In this document: one piece after another, positions 1-7,324 of the stretch
How positions within the stretch are numbered: position 1 is the first letter of the stretch
Layout: each line of letters starts with the position of its first letter
NCBI RefSeq assembly: GCF_008923245.1
Contig: NZ_WBOS01000025.1
Span: 1 to 44,668, forward strand
DNA from: Cytobacillus depressus
Lineage (GTDB): Bacteria; Bacillota; Bacilli; Bacillales; Cytobacillaceae
Direction: 5' to 3'
Length of the DNA: 44,668 nt
The notes under the pieces: model-generated
Seen by the model: the letters and a program-made list of their open reading frames with translations, nothing else
What the model was told of the DNA's origin: nothing
Databases searched by the model: none
Program-made: the position numbers and the translations under genes

Positions 1-112
1 GAACATCGGAAAGCCGTATGAGGGAAAACTTCACGTACGGTTTGATGAGGGGAAACTGAAAGTAAAAGAGATAGCGTAAGCTATCCCTATGAAATCAGTT
101 TTCTACTCTACT
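1..112 (+). mobile_element. Group II intron 3' end (domains V-VI), truncated by window edge
   Basis: Bases 8-46 form a domain V-like hairpin: AGCCGTATGAGG, a GAAAA turn, then CTTCACGTACGGTTT. A second stem with a TAGCG..CGTAAGCTA tip (about 67-82) resembles domain VI. The sequence ends in the TCTACTCTAC type of 3' end common in bacterial group II introns. The 3' exon begins at about 111-113 and is an A-family palindromic repeat, also found whole at 10767-10813, so this intron appears to sit inside a repeat. The rest of the intron lies outside the window. The exact last base (110 to 112) is uncertain. Confidence 0.75.
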
Positions 113-134
113 AAATGGCAGGATAGTTTAAGAA
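111..134 (+). repeat. A-family repeat, right part, next to intron end
   Basis: CTAAATGGCAGGATAGTTTAA matches 10791-10811. The left half of the repeat would lie upstream of the intron. Arms CTAAA and TTTAG type flank a GGCAGG loop. Confidence 0.65.
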
Positions 135-213
135 CTGTTATCGGACTATTGGTCTAATTTATTCCTAATATTCGTATTTATATTAAGGAATAAAACGAAT
201 CTGAGGTGGATAA

Positions 214-1200
214 ATGAAAGCCATTGTGTACACAAGGTACGGTCCCCCCGATGTTCTTGAACTAAGACAAGTAGAAAAACCTATTCCGAAAGAAAATGAA
301 ATCTTAGTTAAAGTAAAAGCCACAACCGTAACAGTAGCAGATATTAGGTCACGGAGTTTTACAGTTCCTCCTGCTTTTTGGCTACCTGCACGTATAACAC
401 TAGGTTTTAGACAACCCAAAAAAGAGATATTAGGAATGGAGTTAGCTGGAGAAGTGGTATCAGTTGGAGAAAATGTTAAAAAGTTTAAGCAAGGAGACCA
501 AGTTTTTGCGGCATCCTTGGTTGGATTTGGTGCTTATGCCGAATATAAGTGTTTGGAGGAAGATGGACCTGTCGTTATTAAGCCTTCCAATATAACTTAT
601 GGAGAAGCTGCTGCCATTCCTATTGGTGCTCGTACAGCATTGTATTTTCTTAAGAAAGCGGGTATAAAGAGCGGTCAATTGGTTTTAGTGTATGGTGCTT
701 CAGGAAGTGTAGGAAGTTATGCAGTTCAGATTGCCAAATATTTCGGAGCAAACGTTACAGGGGTATGCAGTACCACGAATTTGGAATTAGTAAAATCTCT
801 TGGAGCTGACAAAGTAATTGATTATACAGCAGAGGAGTTTTCTAGTACAGACGAAACATATGATATCATCTTTGAAGCGGTAAACAAGAGTTCTTTTTCA
901 GCTTGTATGAAATTGTTAAAGAACAACGGCCCCTTTATAAATATTACTGAACCGCTACCAAGTGTTCAAATGCTATGGACTAAATTGACGAGTAACAAGA
1001 AACTATTATTGAGTCGAAATCCACCTGAAACTTCAGAAGCATTAAACTTCCTTAAAGAACTTGTAGAGATGGGGAAGTTAAAAGTGGTCATTGACAGATA
1101 TTATTCGTTTGATGAGATTGTGGAAGCTCATAGATATGTGGAGAAAGGACACAAGAGGGGAAATGTTGTCATAATTGTTGAACATAACAACAAATCCTAA
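214..1200 (+). CDS. Zinc-independent MDR-family NAD(P)-dependent alcohol dehydrogenase / quinone reductase-like protein
   Basis: A 328-residue medium-chain dehydrogenase/reductase. The N-terminal GroES-like domain includes LGMELAGEVVSVG (73-85). The Rossmann domain carries the nucleotide-binding turn VYGASGSVG (about 159-167), and LGADKVIDY follows. The Cys/His ligands of the structural and catalytic zinc sites are absent, which places it with the quinone oxidoreductase (QOR/YogA-like) branch that uses NADPH to reduce small quinones or enals. It is probably cytosolic. The start ATG has AGGTGG six bases upstream. It appears monocistronic, with a terminator-like hairpin just after the next repeat. 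The substrate cannot be told from sequence. Confidence 0.85.
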   Translation: MKAIVYTRYGPPDVLELRQVEKPIPKENEILVKVKATTVTVADIRSRSFTVPPAFWLPARITLGFRQPKKEILGMELAGEVVSVGENVKKFKQGDQVFAASLVGFGAYAEYKCLEEDGPVVIKPSNITYGEAAAIPIGARTALYFLKKAGIKSGQLVLVYGASGSVGSYAVQIAKYFGANVTGVCSTTNLELVKSLGADKVIDYTAEEFSSTDETYDIIFEAVNKSSFSACMKLLKNNGPFINITEPLPSVQMLWTKLTSNKKLLLSRNPPETSEALNFLKELVEMGKLKVVIDRYYSFDEIVEAHRYVEKGHKRGNVVIIVEHNNKS

Positions 1201-1273
1201 TATATGAAGCACTAAATGCACGCCCCCAAGGTGAATAAATTTGTAGTGTAAATCACCAAATTATGAATAATAA

Positions 1274-1323
1274 GATTGTGAAGAATTGTACTTAAGCTAA
1301 CGGGGGCTTTAGTTCAGTTAAGA
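1274..1323 (+). repeat. A-family palindromic repeat
   Basis: Carries the full A signature: leader GATTGTGAAGAATTGTACTT, then AGCTAACGGG and GGCTTTAGTTCA. It lies directly downstream of the dehydrogenase gene. Confidence 0.7.
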
Positions 1324-1352
1324 AAGTCTGCTACATCAGCTTTTTTTTATTC
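1322..1352 (+). terminator. Probable terminator after the MDR gene
   Basis: AAGTCTG, a short CTACAT loop and CAGCTT form a stem with one bulged T, followed by a run of T. Confidence 0.55.
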
Positions 1353-1466
1353 GACTAATGGGGAAGTTTAGTTGAAAAATGGTGAAATTCCCCAAGTTAC
1401 AAAAAACATTATGTTAAGTATAATTAATTTATTTAATTAAGGTATCGCTATTAATAGGGTGAGATA

Positions 1467-1720
1467 ATGGTTTTATTGGGTGCAATGTCTGTTTTGATTG
1501 GTTTTGTAGCGTTATTTGGTGGATTCGCCTATAATAAAAAAAACACGAAAACGATGGTTTAGATGGTTCTGGAGTTGATTCAATCATCGGTCCCATCATC
1601 GCTTTATTCGTTGTCATCTTATTGAGACTGTTGCCATATCAGGTTACCAAAACAATGTTATTAATATTTACCTTTATTTGTTTTTGTTTTAGTGTTTATG
1701 CATTTACTCACTTACACTAA
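1467..1720 (+). pseudogene. Small two-helix membrane protein, frameshifted in an A8 run
   Basis: ATG at 1467 has AGGGTGAG upstream and reads a hydrophobic segment (MVLLGAMSVLIGFVALFGGF) for 31 codons to TAG at 1560-1562. The reading moves frame at the run of eight A residues near 1535-1543. The new frame continues as KHENDGLDGSGVDSIIG, then a second and third hydrophobic stretch (IIALFVVILL; LLIFTFICFCF), to TAA at 1718-1720. The joined product would be about 84 residues. Either the gene is decayed, the run is slippery, or the run was misread. No family is recognised. Confidence 0.6.
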
Positions 1721-1800
1721 TGGGTGCAAGAGTTAAACAAGGTGTTGCAGCGGCAGCATCTTTTTTCTTGTTGTGCTAACGGCGCAGAATAGTTCAAGAA
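1711..1800 (+). repeat. A-type composite repeat, uninterrupted copy of the intron target
   Basis: Two A-like units, CACTAATGGGTGCAAGAGTT and TGCTAACGGCGCAGAATAGT, are joined by a GCAGCGGCAGC linker and a CTTTTTTCTTGTTGT stretch. The same order GGGTGCAAGAGTT, (G/C)C(A/T)GCGGC, CTTTTTTCTTGTTGT, CTAAC is found at 41021-41032 plus 43740-43803, where a group II intron separates the parts. Confidence 0.65.
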
Positions 1801-1847
1801 AGATAACAAAAATATTAGTGAATATGTTTGGCGTGAAAGGAAATGTA

Positions 1848-2048
1848 ATGGATAAGGTAAAACTTTATTTAAAATATCGAAAGAAATCATATCTTTTAAA
1901 TACTGCACTTTTTATTGCAGGTTTCATTGTTGTTATCTTTATATTTGGACCTCCGAAGTATTATGTTGTTCCTATTTTATCAATGATAACGGCTTATGGC
2001 TTTTTAGAGTTTGTAGAATATAAACGTTGGAAAAAAGAAAATCATTGA
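1848..2048 (+). CDS. Small two-TM membrane protein, unknown function
   Basis: A 66-residue protein beginning MDKVKLYLKYRKKSY. Two hydrophobic segments (LNTALFIAGFIVVIFIFG; YVVPILSMITAYGFLEF) are followed by a charged tail (EYKRWKKENH). The frame stays open back to 1773, but those extra codons fall in the upstream A repeat. ATG at 1848 has GAAAGG at a good distance, so the short form is preferred. No family recognised. It lies between two palindromic repeats and may be a free-standing gene. Confidence 0.55.
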   Translation: MDKVKLYLKYRKKSYLLNTALFIAGFIVVIFIFGPPKYYVVPILSMITAYGFLEFVEYKRWKKENH

Positions 2049-2060
2049 GTTTAGCATCCT

Positions 2061-2089
2061 CAACTAACGGGGGCATTAGTTCAATAAGG
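2061..2089 (+). repeat. A-family palindromic repeat
   Basis: ACTAACGGGGGCATTAGTTCA: arms ACTAA and TTAGT around a G-rich loop, ending AATAAGG as in other copies. Confidence 0.7.
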
Positions 2090-2123
2090 ACTAATCTATT
2101 TCTTAGAACAATTTTGTAGTTAT

Positions 2124-2198
2124 GATCTTCAGCAATAGGGCGCTTTTCTGAAATAAGGAAACCGTCTTTCTTCATGAAAAGGGCCAGATTGTTGAATA
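2124..2198 (+). repeat. B+C nested palindromic repeat
   Basis: The outer C arms (TCTTCAGCAAT and ATTGTTGAATA) enclose the B hairpin (GCGCTTTTC, TGAAATAAG, GAAACCGTC) and the spacer TTTCTTCATGAAAA before GGGCCAG. Confidence 0.75.
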
Positions 2199-2284
2199 GA
2201 AAGATTCAGGGCTAAATTCGGTTTAGTAAAAAAAATATAGTTTTTTACTTTAATTATTAAGTTGACTTTGCTATACTCTTTATT

Positions 2285-2299
2285 AACCAATGGTCAATT
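2285..2299. promoter_or_regulatory. TetR operator in the promoter of its own gene
   Basis: TTAACCAATGGTCAA is an imperfect palindrome just upstream of the TetR ribosome binding site and downstream of a TATACT -10 candidate (2272-2277). The same motif, TTGACCAGTGGTCAA, lies before the next gene at 2941-2955. Confidence 0.65.
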
Positions 2300-2313
2300 A
2301 AAGGAGTTAGAAA

Positions 2314-2886
2314 ATGTCCCCCCGTAAAACAACTTCTCAAGAGCTGACAAGAGAAATAATTTTAGAGAAAGCACGAACCCAATTTGTTGAAAAAGGTTTT
2401 CAACAAATTTCCATGCGCAGTATTGCAAAGCTACTGGGCTGTAGTCATGGAGCAATCTATTACCATTTTAAAAATAAAGCAGAACTGTTTTATGCGATTG
2501 TAGAAGATGATTTTTCTAGACTGAACAATCGGTTAGAAGAAACCATTCAAGGATCTGAAGATGATTCGACAAAGCTTTTTAATATACTTATTCGCTTTAT
2601 TGAATTTGGATTAAACCATCAAAGCCAGTATGAAATCATGTTTATGGTAAGAAATACAGAAGTAGATGGTCTATCCCAATTCGCAGCAAACCAAAGTTAT
2701 CAAATGTTTGCCCAAAAGGTCCAATCTTTGTCAAAGAAAAAGCTGAAGATAGTAGATGTGTGGTCCGCATTTTTAGCGCTACATGGCTTTGTTTCTCATT
2801 ATCGTGGATATGTTAATAATTTTGAAGAAGCGAAGTTAGCAGCCAAATCACACGTAAATTTTATAATAAAAGGATTAAATGGATAG
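2314..2886 (+). CDS. TetR/AcrR-family transcriptional repressor
   Basis: A 190-residue protein with an N-terminal TetR DNA-binding domain: ILEKARTQFVEKGF (about 16-29), then the helix-turn-helix ISMRSIAKLLGCSHGAIYYHFKNK. The C-terminal ligand-binding half is unclassified. The start ATG has AAAGGAG upstream. The same palindrome, TTGACCAnTGGTCAA, precedes this gene and the next one, so it probably represses both itself and the downstream dehydratase/epimerase. Its inducer is unknown, although a paired oxidoreductase suggests a small toxic metabolite. Confidence 0.9.
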   Translation: MSPRKTTSQELTREIILEKARTQFVEKGFQQISMRSIAKLLGCSHGAIYYHFKNKAELFYAIVEDDFSRLNNRLEETIQGSEDDSTKLFNILIRFIEFGLNHQSQYEIMFMVRNTEVDGLSQFAANQSYQMFAQKVQSLSKKKLKIVDVWSAFLALHGFVSHYRGYVNNFEEAKLAAKSHVNFIIKGLNG

Positions 2887-2940
2887 CGCAGCTCTAAATC
2901 ATTTGCAGGTTTAGAGCTTGCATATATTTTTTAACTAAAT

Positions 2941-2955
2941 TTGACCAGTGGTCAA
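2941..2955. promoter_or_regulatory. TetR operator before the epimerase/dehydratase gene
   Basis: TTGACCA, one G, TGGTCAA is a perfect 7+7 palindrome. It covers an in-frame GTG at 2948, which argues that translation starts downstream, at 2978 or 2966. Confidence 0.7.
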
Positions 2956-2977
2956 TAATAAAGGGATGGTGTTAGCG

Positions 2978-3913
2978 ATGAAGAAAGCATTAGTACTAGG
3001 TGCAACAGGTGGAATAGGTTATGCATTGGTTCGTGAGTTGGTTGAACGAGGTGTAGAAGTGGTTGCTTTTTCAAGAGGTAAGGAAAAGTTACATGCTCTC
3101 TATCAGAATGAATCAAAGGTATTCATATTTTCAGGCGATGCATTAGTGGAAAAGGATGTGATCGAGGCAGCCGATGGTGTAGATGTAATCTTTCATGCAG
3201 TTAGCTTTCCTTATGAGGAATGGAAGGATAAACATCCTTTATGCATAGAGACAATAATTCGGGCTGCCGAAAAGCAGCAAACAAAAATTGCACTTGTAGA
3301 TAATATTTATGCTTATGGTAGGCAATCCAAAATAGAAGTAATTGAAGATACAAAGAAGGAGCCACATACAAAAAAAGGAAAGATCCGGCTCACAATTGAA
3401 AATAGGTTAAAAAGAAGTAATGTTCCTTGTTTGATTGTGCATATGCCCGATTTATATGGTCCAAACGCGGAAAATACACTCCTTCATGAAACACTAAAAA
3501 ACGTTGTTCTAAATAAATCCGCGAATTTTGTTGGTGACACTAAGGTGGCTCGAGAGTTTATTTTTACGTTGGACGGTGCAAAGGCAATGGTGGAACTAGC
3601 TTCACGAGAAGATACGTACAACCAAAATTGGAATATTCCATCTTCTCATCCAATAACAGGGGAAGAAATAATTGAGATATTGCGTAAAGAAGTAGGATAT
3701 AAAAAGTCGATTAGAACCGTGTCAAAAGCAATGATTCGATTTATCGGATTATTTCAGCCGTTCATGAGGGAGATGGTAGAGATGATGTACTTGACAGAGG
3801 ATCCTGTAATCTTAAGTGGTAAAAAGTACGAAGAGAAAATAGGACCGATACCACAGACACCGTATAAAAATGGAATTAAGGAAACATTACTTTGGATGAA
3901 TGAAAAGGTTTAG
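2978..3913 (+). CDS. NAD(P)-dependent epimerase/dehydratase (extended SDR)
   Basis: About 311 residues. It opens with a Rossmann fold (MKKALVLGATGGIGYALVREL) containing the GATGGIG dinucleotide motif. A conserved YAYGRQ segment occupies the place of the YxxxK active-site region, and DLYGPN is the typical extended-SDR motif. The frame is open to GTG 2948, but that codon lies in the operator. ATG 2978, with GGGATGGTG upstream, or ATG 2966 is more likely. It is probably repressed by the upstream TetR protein. The substrate is likely a nucleotide sugar or small carbonyl compound and cannot be specified. Confidence 0.8.
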   Translation: MKKALVLGATGGIGYALVRELVERGVEVVAFSRGKEKLHALYQNESKVFIFSGDALVEKDVIEAADGVDVIFHAVSFPYEEWKDKHPLCIETIIRAAEKQQTKIALVDNIYAYGRQSKIEVIEDTKKEPHTKKGKIRLTIENRLKRSNVPCLIVHMPDLYGPNAENTLLHETLKNVVLNKSANFVGDTKVAREFIFTLDGAKAMVELASREDTYNQNWNIPSSHPITGEEIIEILRKEVGYKKSIRTVSKAMIRFIGLFQPFMREMVEMMYLTEDPVILSGKKYEEKIGPIPQTPYKNGIKETLLWMNEKV

Positions 3914-3980
3914 AGGTAATTTCCTATTTAATGTGTAGTGGCGTAATTTAGTGGGTTTTAAGGGACATTATTTATCAAAT

Positions 3981-4046
3981 ATTCAACAATCGGGCGCTTT
4001 TCTGAAATAAGGAAAGCGTCTTTCTTCATGAACAGGGCCATTTAAT
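3981..4046 (+). repeat. B+C nested palindromic repeat
   Basis: ATTCAACAATCGGGC is followed by the B hairpin (GCTTTTC and GAAAGC arms), TTTCTTCATG and GGGCCATTTAATG. A canonical copy. Confidence 0.8.
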
Positions 4047-4102
4047 GTAGGCATTTGGTGGCTGTAAACTATATGCTACGCCTCAAAAACATTCGATGGT
4101 AA

Positions 4103-4267
4103 ACACTGGATGTTGCTAAAGACCCTTACAGTGGAATTAGATTTATCATTGCGGGTAACTCCACCTTGTTGCAAAACAGCCCGCTTTATACCTTGCAGCC
4201 TCATACCGTCGTACCCAAGGAATTTTTATTTATCAATTGGGAAAAATTAAATAAGCAGGTTTCATGA
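4103..4267 (+). pseudogene. Gene remnant, C-terminal fragment of an unknown protein
   Basis: An open frame without ATG, GTG or TTG start reads TLDVAKDPYSGIRFIIAG, continues through LLQNSPLYTLQPHTVVPKEF and ends at TGA 4265-4267. The composition looks coding, but there is no start and no ribosome binding site, so it appears to be the 3' end of a gene cut off by the preceding repeat. The family is not recognised. Confidence 0.35.
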
Positions 4268-4279
4268 GGGGGATAAAAA

Positions 4280-4750
4280 ATGAGTAAAGATCAGGATAAA
4301 CAACCTAAACTTAAGGATTTTGAAGTGGAAACGGTTTTTGAAGATAGACCGTACGAGCGACATGCGTTTACCGTTAGTATTTACGGGAATGAGTATAAGG
4401 GGCATTTTCATGATGAAAAAATTCATTGGCTCCATCCACAGCCGAAACAAATTCTTGGCGAAATTAAATTAGAAGGCGTTGAAAAGTCCATCCATAAATT
4501 GATGAGAGAACAAGGAATTTCCAGTGAAATTGAGGACTTTGAAATTGAAAAGGTATTTGAGAATCAAATGCATGAACGCTATCAATTTACATTGCAAGTC
4601 TTTGGAGAGGAATTCAAAGGCTTTGTACACGATGGGGAAGTCCAATGGTTCCAACCTCAACCTATGCAAAAGCTTAAAGATAAGCATGTTCTTGCGATTG
4701 AATCAGAAGTGCAACATATGGTGAAGGAATATGAAGGTGGAAGTGTTTAA
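4280..4750 (+). CDS. Tandem-domain YheE/DUF5342-like protein, unknown function
   Basis: A 156-residue soluble protein made of two copies of one domain. Residues about 13-60 (DFEVETVFEDRPYERHAF .. HFHDEKIHWLHPQP) and 85-135 (DFEIEKVFENQMHERYQF .. FVHDGEVQWFQPQP) align throughout. The motif Y-G-H/F-x-H-D-G-x-I-x-W-x-x-P-Q-P is reminiscent of the small single-domain Bacillus YheE family, so this would be an internal duplication of it. The family link is from memory and moderate. GAGGGGG precedes the ATG and a strong terminator follows, so it is a single-gene transcript. Confidence 0.7.
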   Translation: MSKDQDKQPKLKDFEVETVFEDRPYERHAFTVSIYGNEYKGHFHDEKIHWLHPQPKQILGEIKLEGVEKSIHKLMREQGISSEIEDFEIEKVFENQMHERYQFTLQVFGEEFKGFVHDGEVQWFQPQPMQKLKDKHVLAIESEVQHMVKEYEGGSV

Positions 4751-4752
4751 AA

Positions 4753-4790
4753 TAAAGAAAGGCCTTCAGAAGGCTTTCTTTTTCTAAAAG
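4753..4790 (+). terminator. Rho-independent terminator
   Basis: AGAAAGGCCTTC, AG, AAGGCTTTCTTTTTC: a 10-bp stem with a T-rich tail directly after the YheE-like gene. Confidence 0.9.
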
Positions 4791-4963
4791 GTAGGAGATT
4801 ATCCATAACAGGCTTAATACTGATGAGTCTGTTACAGACCGCAAAAGTCAATTTAATAAAGGTTAAAGACTAATTTACAGGAAAATTGGATAAGCAACTG
4901 TTGATGAAAACAATCATTCTTAATGTCTTGTTATTGCGAGTGGCTAAATATATAAGATCGTGA

Positions 4964-5296
4964 GTAATCGTAAGTTACCGCGAAGGGCAAGTAAAAGGAT
5001 TAATTGCATCGAAGGGTTGTTTAATAAAAATCAGTTTTGTTCGCATTCTTGTTCATTTTGATATTCCAGATGAGGTACTTAAAGCTAGAGTTTCTCAAAC
5101 CCAACGTAGTACTAATATATTTAGGGGTGCATACTCTAATTTTGAGGAAGTTCTTGTTCGACAACAGGCTGAACCTCTAAATGAAGATGTAGCAGACCCA
5201 GTAGAAAGTGATGTAGATTATTTGTTTGTTATTAAAGTTAACAAGGAAGTTGATTCTGTAATTAAAGAAATTGTTTATATATCTGGGTGTGTATGA
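4964..5296 (+). pseudogene. 5'-truncated gene remnant, unknown protein
   Basis: A frame of 111 codons opens after TGA 4961-4963 and reads LIKISFVRILVHFDIPDEV, then RSTNIFRGAYSNFEEVLVRQ, a DVADPVESDVDYLFVIKVN segment and VIKEIVYISGCV to TGA at 5294-5296. No ATG, GTG or TTG start occurs before the conserved-looking part, so the 5' end is missing. It lies on the strand of its neighbours in a 900-base gap that otherwise holds only repeats. The family is not recognised. Confidence 0.4.
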
Positions 5297-5390
5297 TTGC
5301 TTTCTAGCTCATTGATAAAGGAAGTTTTTTAAGCTACAGTATGCGTTAGTTTATCAAGTTAAAAGTAGTAATCATAATATTTATCTTGAT

Positions 5391-5457
5391 ACTCAGCAAT
5401 CGGGCGCTTTTCTGAAATAAGGAAAGCGTCCTTCTTCATGAAAAGGGCCATTTAATA
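5391..5457 (+). repeat. B+C nested palindromic repeat
   Basis: CAGCAATCGGGCGCTTTTC, TGAAATAAG, GAAAGCGTCC, TTCTTCATGAAAA, GGGCCATTTAATAAG. Confidence 0.8.
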
Positions 5458-5460
5458 AGA

Positions 5461-5562
5461 AAGAGGTTGTATAAAACCCCATTTTTTTATGCAGTATTAG
5501 GCCGCATTTGAAAGACGTAATCGTTGATTTATCAACGAGGTATAAATCACATTATGCAATAA
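5461..5562. repeat. D repeat, copy 1
   Basis: AAGAGGTTGTATAAAACCCC, then TTTTTTATGCAG, and a CGTTGATTTATCAACG palindrome followed by GAGGTATAAA. About 100 bases similar to 29537-29640, and immediately following a B+C repeat in both places. It may be a relic of a mobile-element end. No gene is inside it. Confidence 0.6.
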
Positions 5563-5643
5563 ACTTATACTAAGTAAATACATGCCAAAACATAAGTTAT
5601 ATGAATTTTTTGATCTTATCATTGAGTTATCATTCTTTTATTA

Positions 5644-5672
5644 TTGAATTTTCTGAAATTATGCATTAGAAT
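5644..5672 (+). promoter_or_regulatory. Candidate sigma-A promoter of the beta-lactamase gene
   Basis: TTGAAT (5644-5649), a 17-base spacer and TAGAAT (5667-5672), 34 bases before the ATG. Confidence 0.5.
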
Positions 5673-5705
5673 ATACCTGTTAAATAATTCAATGAGGTGT
5701 CTGAA

Positions 5706-6521
5706 ATGAGAAAATTGATTTTCTTTTCCATTTTTTTATTGTTTACAGGGATATTAAGTCTTACAGCTCAAGCTCAAACACCAAGTAAAGAAGTTACTTC
5801 TAAAGAAAAACTTAACGTTAAAAAATTTGATGTCGCTGAATTTTTCTCTGATCATAATGGAACGTTTATATTACGCGATGTTAAAACTGGAAAAACCTTT
5901 GTCTACAATCAGGAAAGAGCTAACATAAGACAAACCCCGGAATCTACATTTAAGATTCCTAATGCATTAATTGGGTTACAAGTCAAAGCTGTTCGAGATG
6001 AGTATGATGTAAAAAGATGGGACGGCGTCAAACATGAATTTGATACATGGAACCGTGACCATACCCTTGGGTCGGCTATGCGTGAATCAGCTATTTGGTA
6101 TTACCAGGCAATGGCTAGGGATATTGGAGACCAACGCATGAATGATTGGGTACAAAAAATCTCGTATGGAAACGCGGATATTAGTAGAGGAATCGACCAA
6201 TTCTGGTTAAGCAGCTCTTTGAAAATCAGTCCGCTTGAACAAGTTGATTTTATGGAGAAGTTGTATAAAGAAGAGCTTCCGTTTGATAATCCTGTAATGA
6301 AAACTGTTAAACGAATGATGATCCAGGTGGAAGGTGATCAGTACACACTTTACGGAAAAACGGGGACGAGATTGTCTGATTTAGGTTTAGGATGGTTTGT
6401 TGGATTTATAAAAGTGAACAATCGTTCTTATGTTTTTGTAACAAACATTGATAGTACGGGTACAAAAGCTAAAAACATTACATTGGATATCTTAAAGAAG
6501 TACCACATAATTACAGAGTAA
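5706..6521 (+). CDS. Class D (OXA-type) beta-lactamase
   Basis: A 271-residue secreted serine hydrolase. A signal peptide (MRKLIFFSIFLLFTGILSLT, cleavage likely near AQA-Q) is followed by the class D motifs in order: the nucleophile box S80-T-F-K83 (PESTFKIPNALIGL), SAI at 128-130 in the SxV position, YGN at 154-156, FWLSSSL (WxxxxL) and K218-T-G220. Such enzymes acylate and hydrolyse penicillins outside the membrane; chromosomal relatives occur in several Bacillus species. The frame extends to GTG 5697, but GAGGTG there is the ribosome binding site of ATG 5706. No mobile element flanks it apart from repeats, and no bla regulator is adjacent, so it looks like a resident gene with its own promoter. 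All catalytic residues are present. Confidence 0.92.
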   Translation: MRKLIFFSIFLLFTGILSLTAQAQTPSKEVTSKEKLNVKKFDVAEFFSDHNGTFILRDVKTGKTFVYNQERANIRQTPESTFKIPNALIGLQVKAVRDEYDVKRWDGVKHEFDTWNRDHTLGSAMRESAIWYYQAMARDIGDQRMNDWVQKISYGNADISRGIDQFWLSSSLKISPLEQVDFMEKLYKEELPFDNPVMKTVKRMMIQVEGDQYTLYGKTGTRLSDLGLGWFVGFIKVNNRSYVFVTNIDSTGTKAKNITLDILKKYHIITE

Positions 6522-6570
6522 AAAGTAAATCATTAAAGTAAACAGAAAAGAAATATGCTTTTCTTGTTGT

Positions 6571-6662
6571 TCCGCAATCGGGTGCAATTCAGTAAGAATT
6601 GTGCTCTTTCTTTATGTAAAGGGAGCGATTCTTAAATAAGAAGGATCGCCTCTTTCTTCTTC
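6571..6662 (+). repeat. B-variant repeats, two hairpins in tandem
   Basis: CCGCAATCGGG, then hairpin TGCAATTC, AGTAA, GAATTGTGC and CTCTTTCTTTATGT; a second hairpin GCGATTCTTAAATAAGAAGGATCGC follows. Related by layout to 11436-11500 and 24806-24875. Confidence 0.6.
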
Positions 6663-6777
6663 AAGATTCCATTTTGTTGTATAAAAAATTGGAAATTGAG
6701 GGAATTTATGGCATTTTTATAGAATATTTTAGTATTTTAGTTAAAGTAGTTATGAATGTAATAAAGGTTAAAAGGTT

Positions 6778-7185
6778 GTGTTTTTTTGGGGGGAAATTAA
6801 GAGTAATTTCCCATATGAGTTTTATTTTTCCTATTTTGTAAATATTGCTTTAAAAGATGATGTTAAAGAAATCGAAAAAACTGTTCGTTCTTTAAACCAA
6901 CCATTAACTAAAATTGTACCTATAAAGGTTTTAGATAATACCCAAGCCATTGTATTCTATGAAAATGCTTCTGCTAACATAGAGTCTTTTGGAAATGTAA
7001 GGTTAAAGAAAAATTTATTTGGTTGGAAACTGGGCAATAGTAGCAGCAGTCAAACCCCAGATAATTATAAATTAGGTTGGCATTTTTCAAATTTAAAGTA
7101 TGATTTTTCAGAGTGTACTGATTTGATAAGTTGAAAAAATTTAGACTCCAAAATAAAAGATGTTATTGTTGTTACTAAAAAATAG
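6778..7185 (+). pseudogene. Unknown protein with in-frame stop; probably decayed
   Basis: The frame reads FYFSYFVNIALKDDVKEI, VRSLNQPLTKIVPIKVLD, AIVFYENASANIESFGN and KLGWHFSNLKYDFSECTDLIS, then TGA at 7132-7134. It continues in the same frame as KNLDSKIKDVIVVTKK to TAG 7183-7185. The sense before and after TGA fits a single protein (GGA to TGA would explain it). The GTG start at 6778 has no convincing ribosome binding site and follows a T7-G6 homopolymer, so the N-terminus may also be frameshifted. No family is named with confidence. Confidence 0.45.
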
Positions 7186-7262
7186 GGGGCGAACTATTTT
7201 GCGGACGGGGTCTTAGCCCCACGGGCACGAACGTTCTACCCCGGCTACCGTTATCATATATC
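7186..7262. other. GC-rich island without a recognisable gene
   Basis: A locally GC-rich stretch (GCGGACGGGG, TTAGCCCCACGGGCACG, CCCCGGCTACCG) with GGGG and CCCC segments that could pair. Its composition is unlike both flanks. No coding frame is convincing. It may be a relic of an inserted element. Confidence 0.35.
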
Positions 7263-7272
7263 GATATAAAAA

Positions 7273-7305
7273 ATGGTCAACCAGAAATATTTTCTGGCTG
7301 ACCAT
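7273..7305. other. Strong hairpin, not a typical terminator
   Basis: ATGGTCA-A-CCAGAAA and TTTCTGG-C-TGACCAT pair over 14 bp around a short loop. It lacks a T tract on either side. Confidence 0.5.
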
Positions 7306-7324
7306 AGAATACGATCGGGCGCGA

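Noticed and set aside
2061..2198. A and B hairpins considered as ordinary terminators
   Set aside because: Most copies have no T run after the stem, many stand beside a separate true terminator, and they occur several in tandem. Some may still stop transcription.
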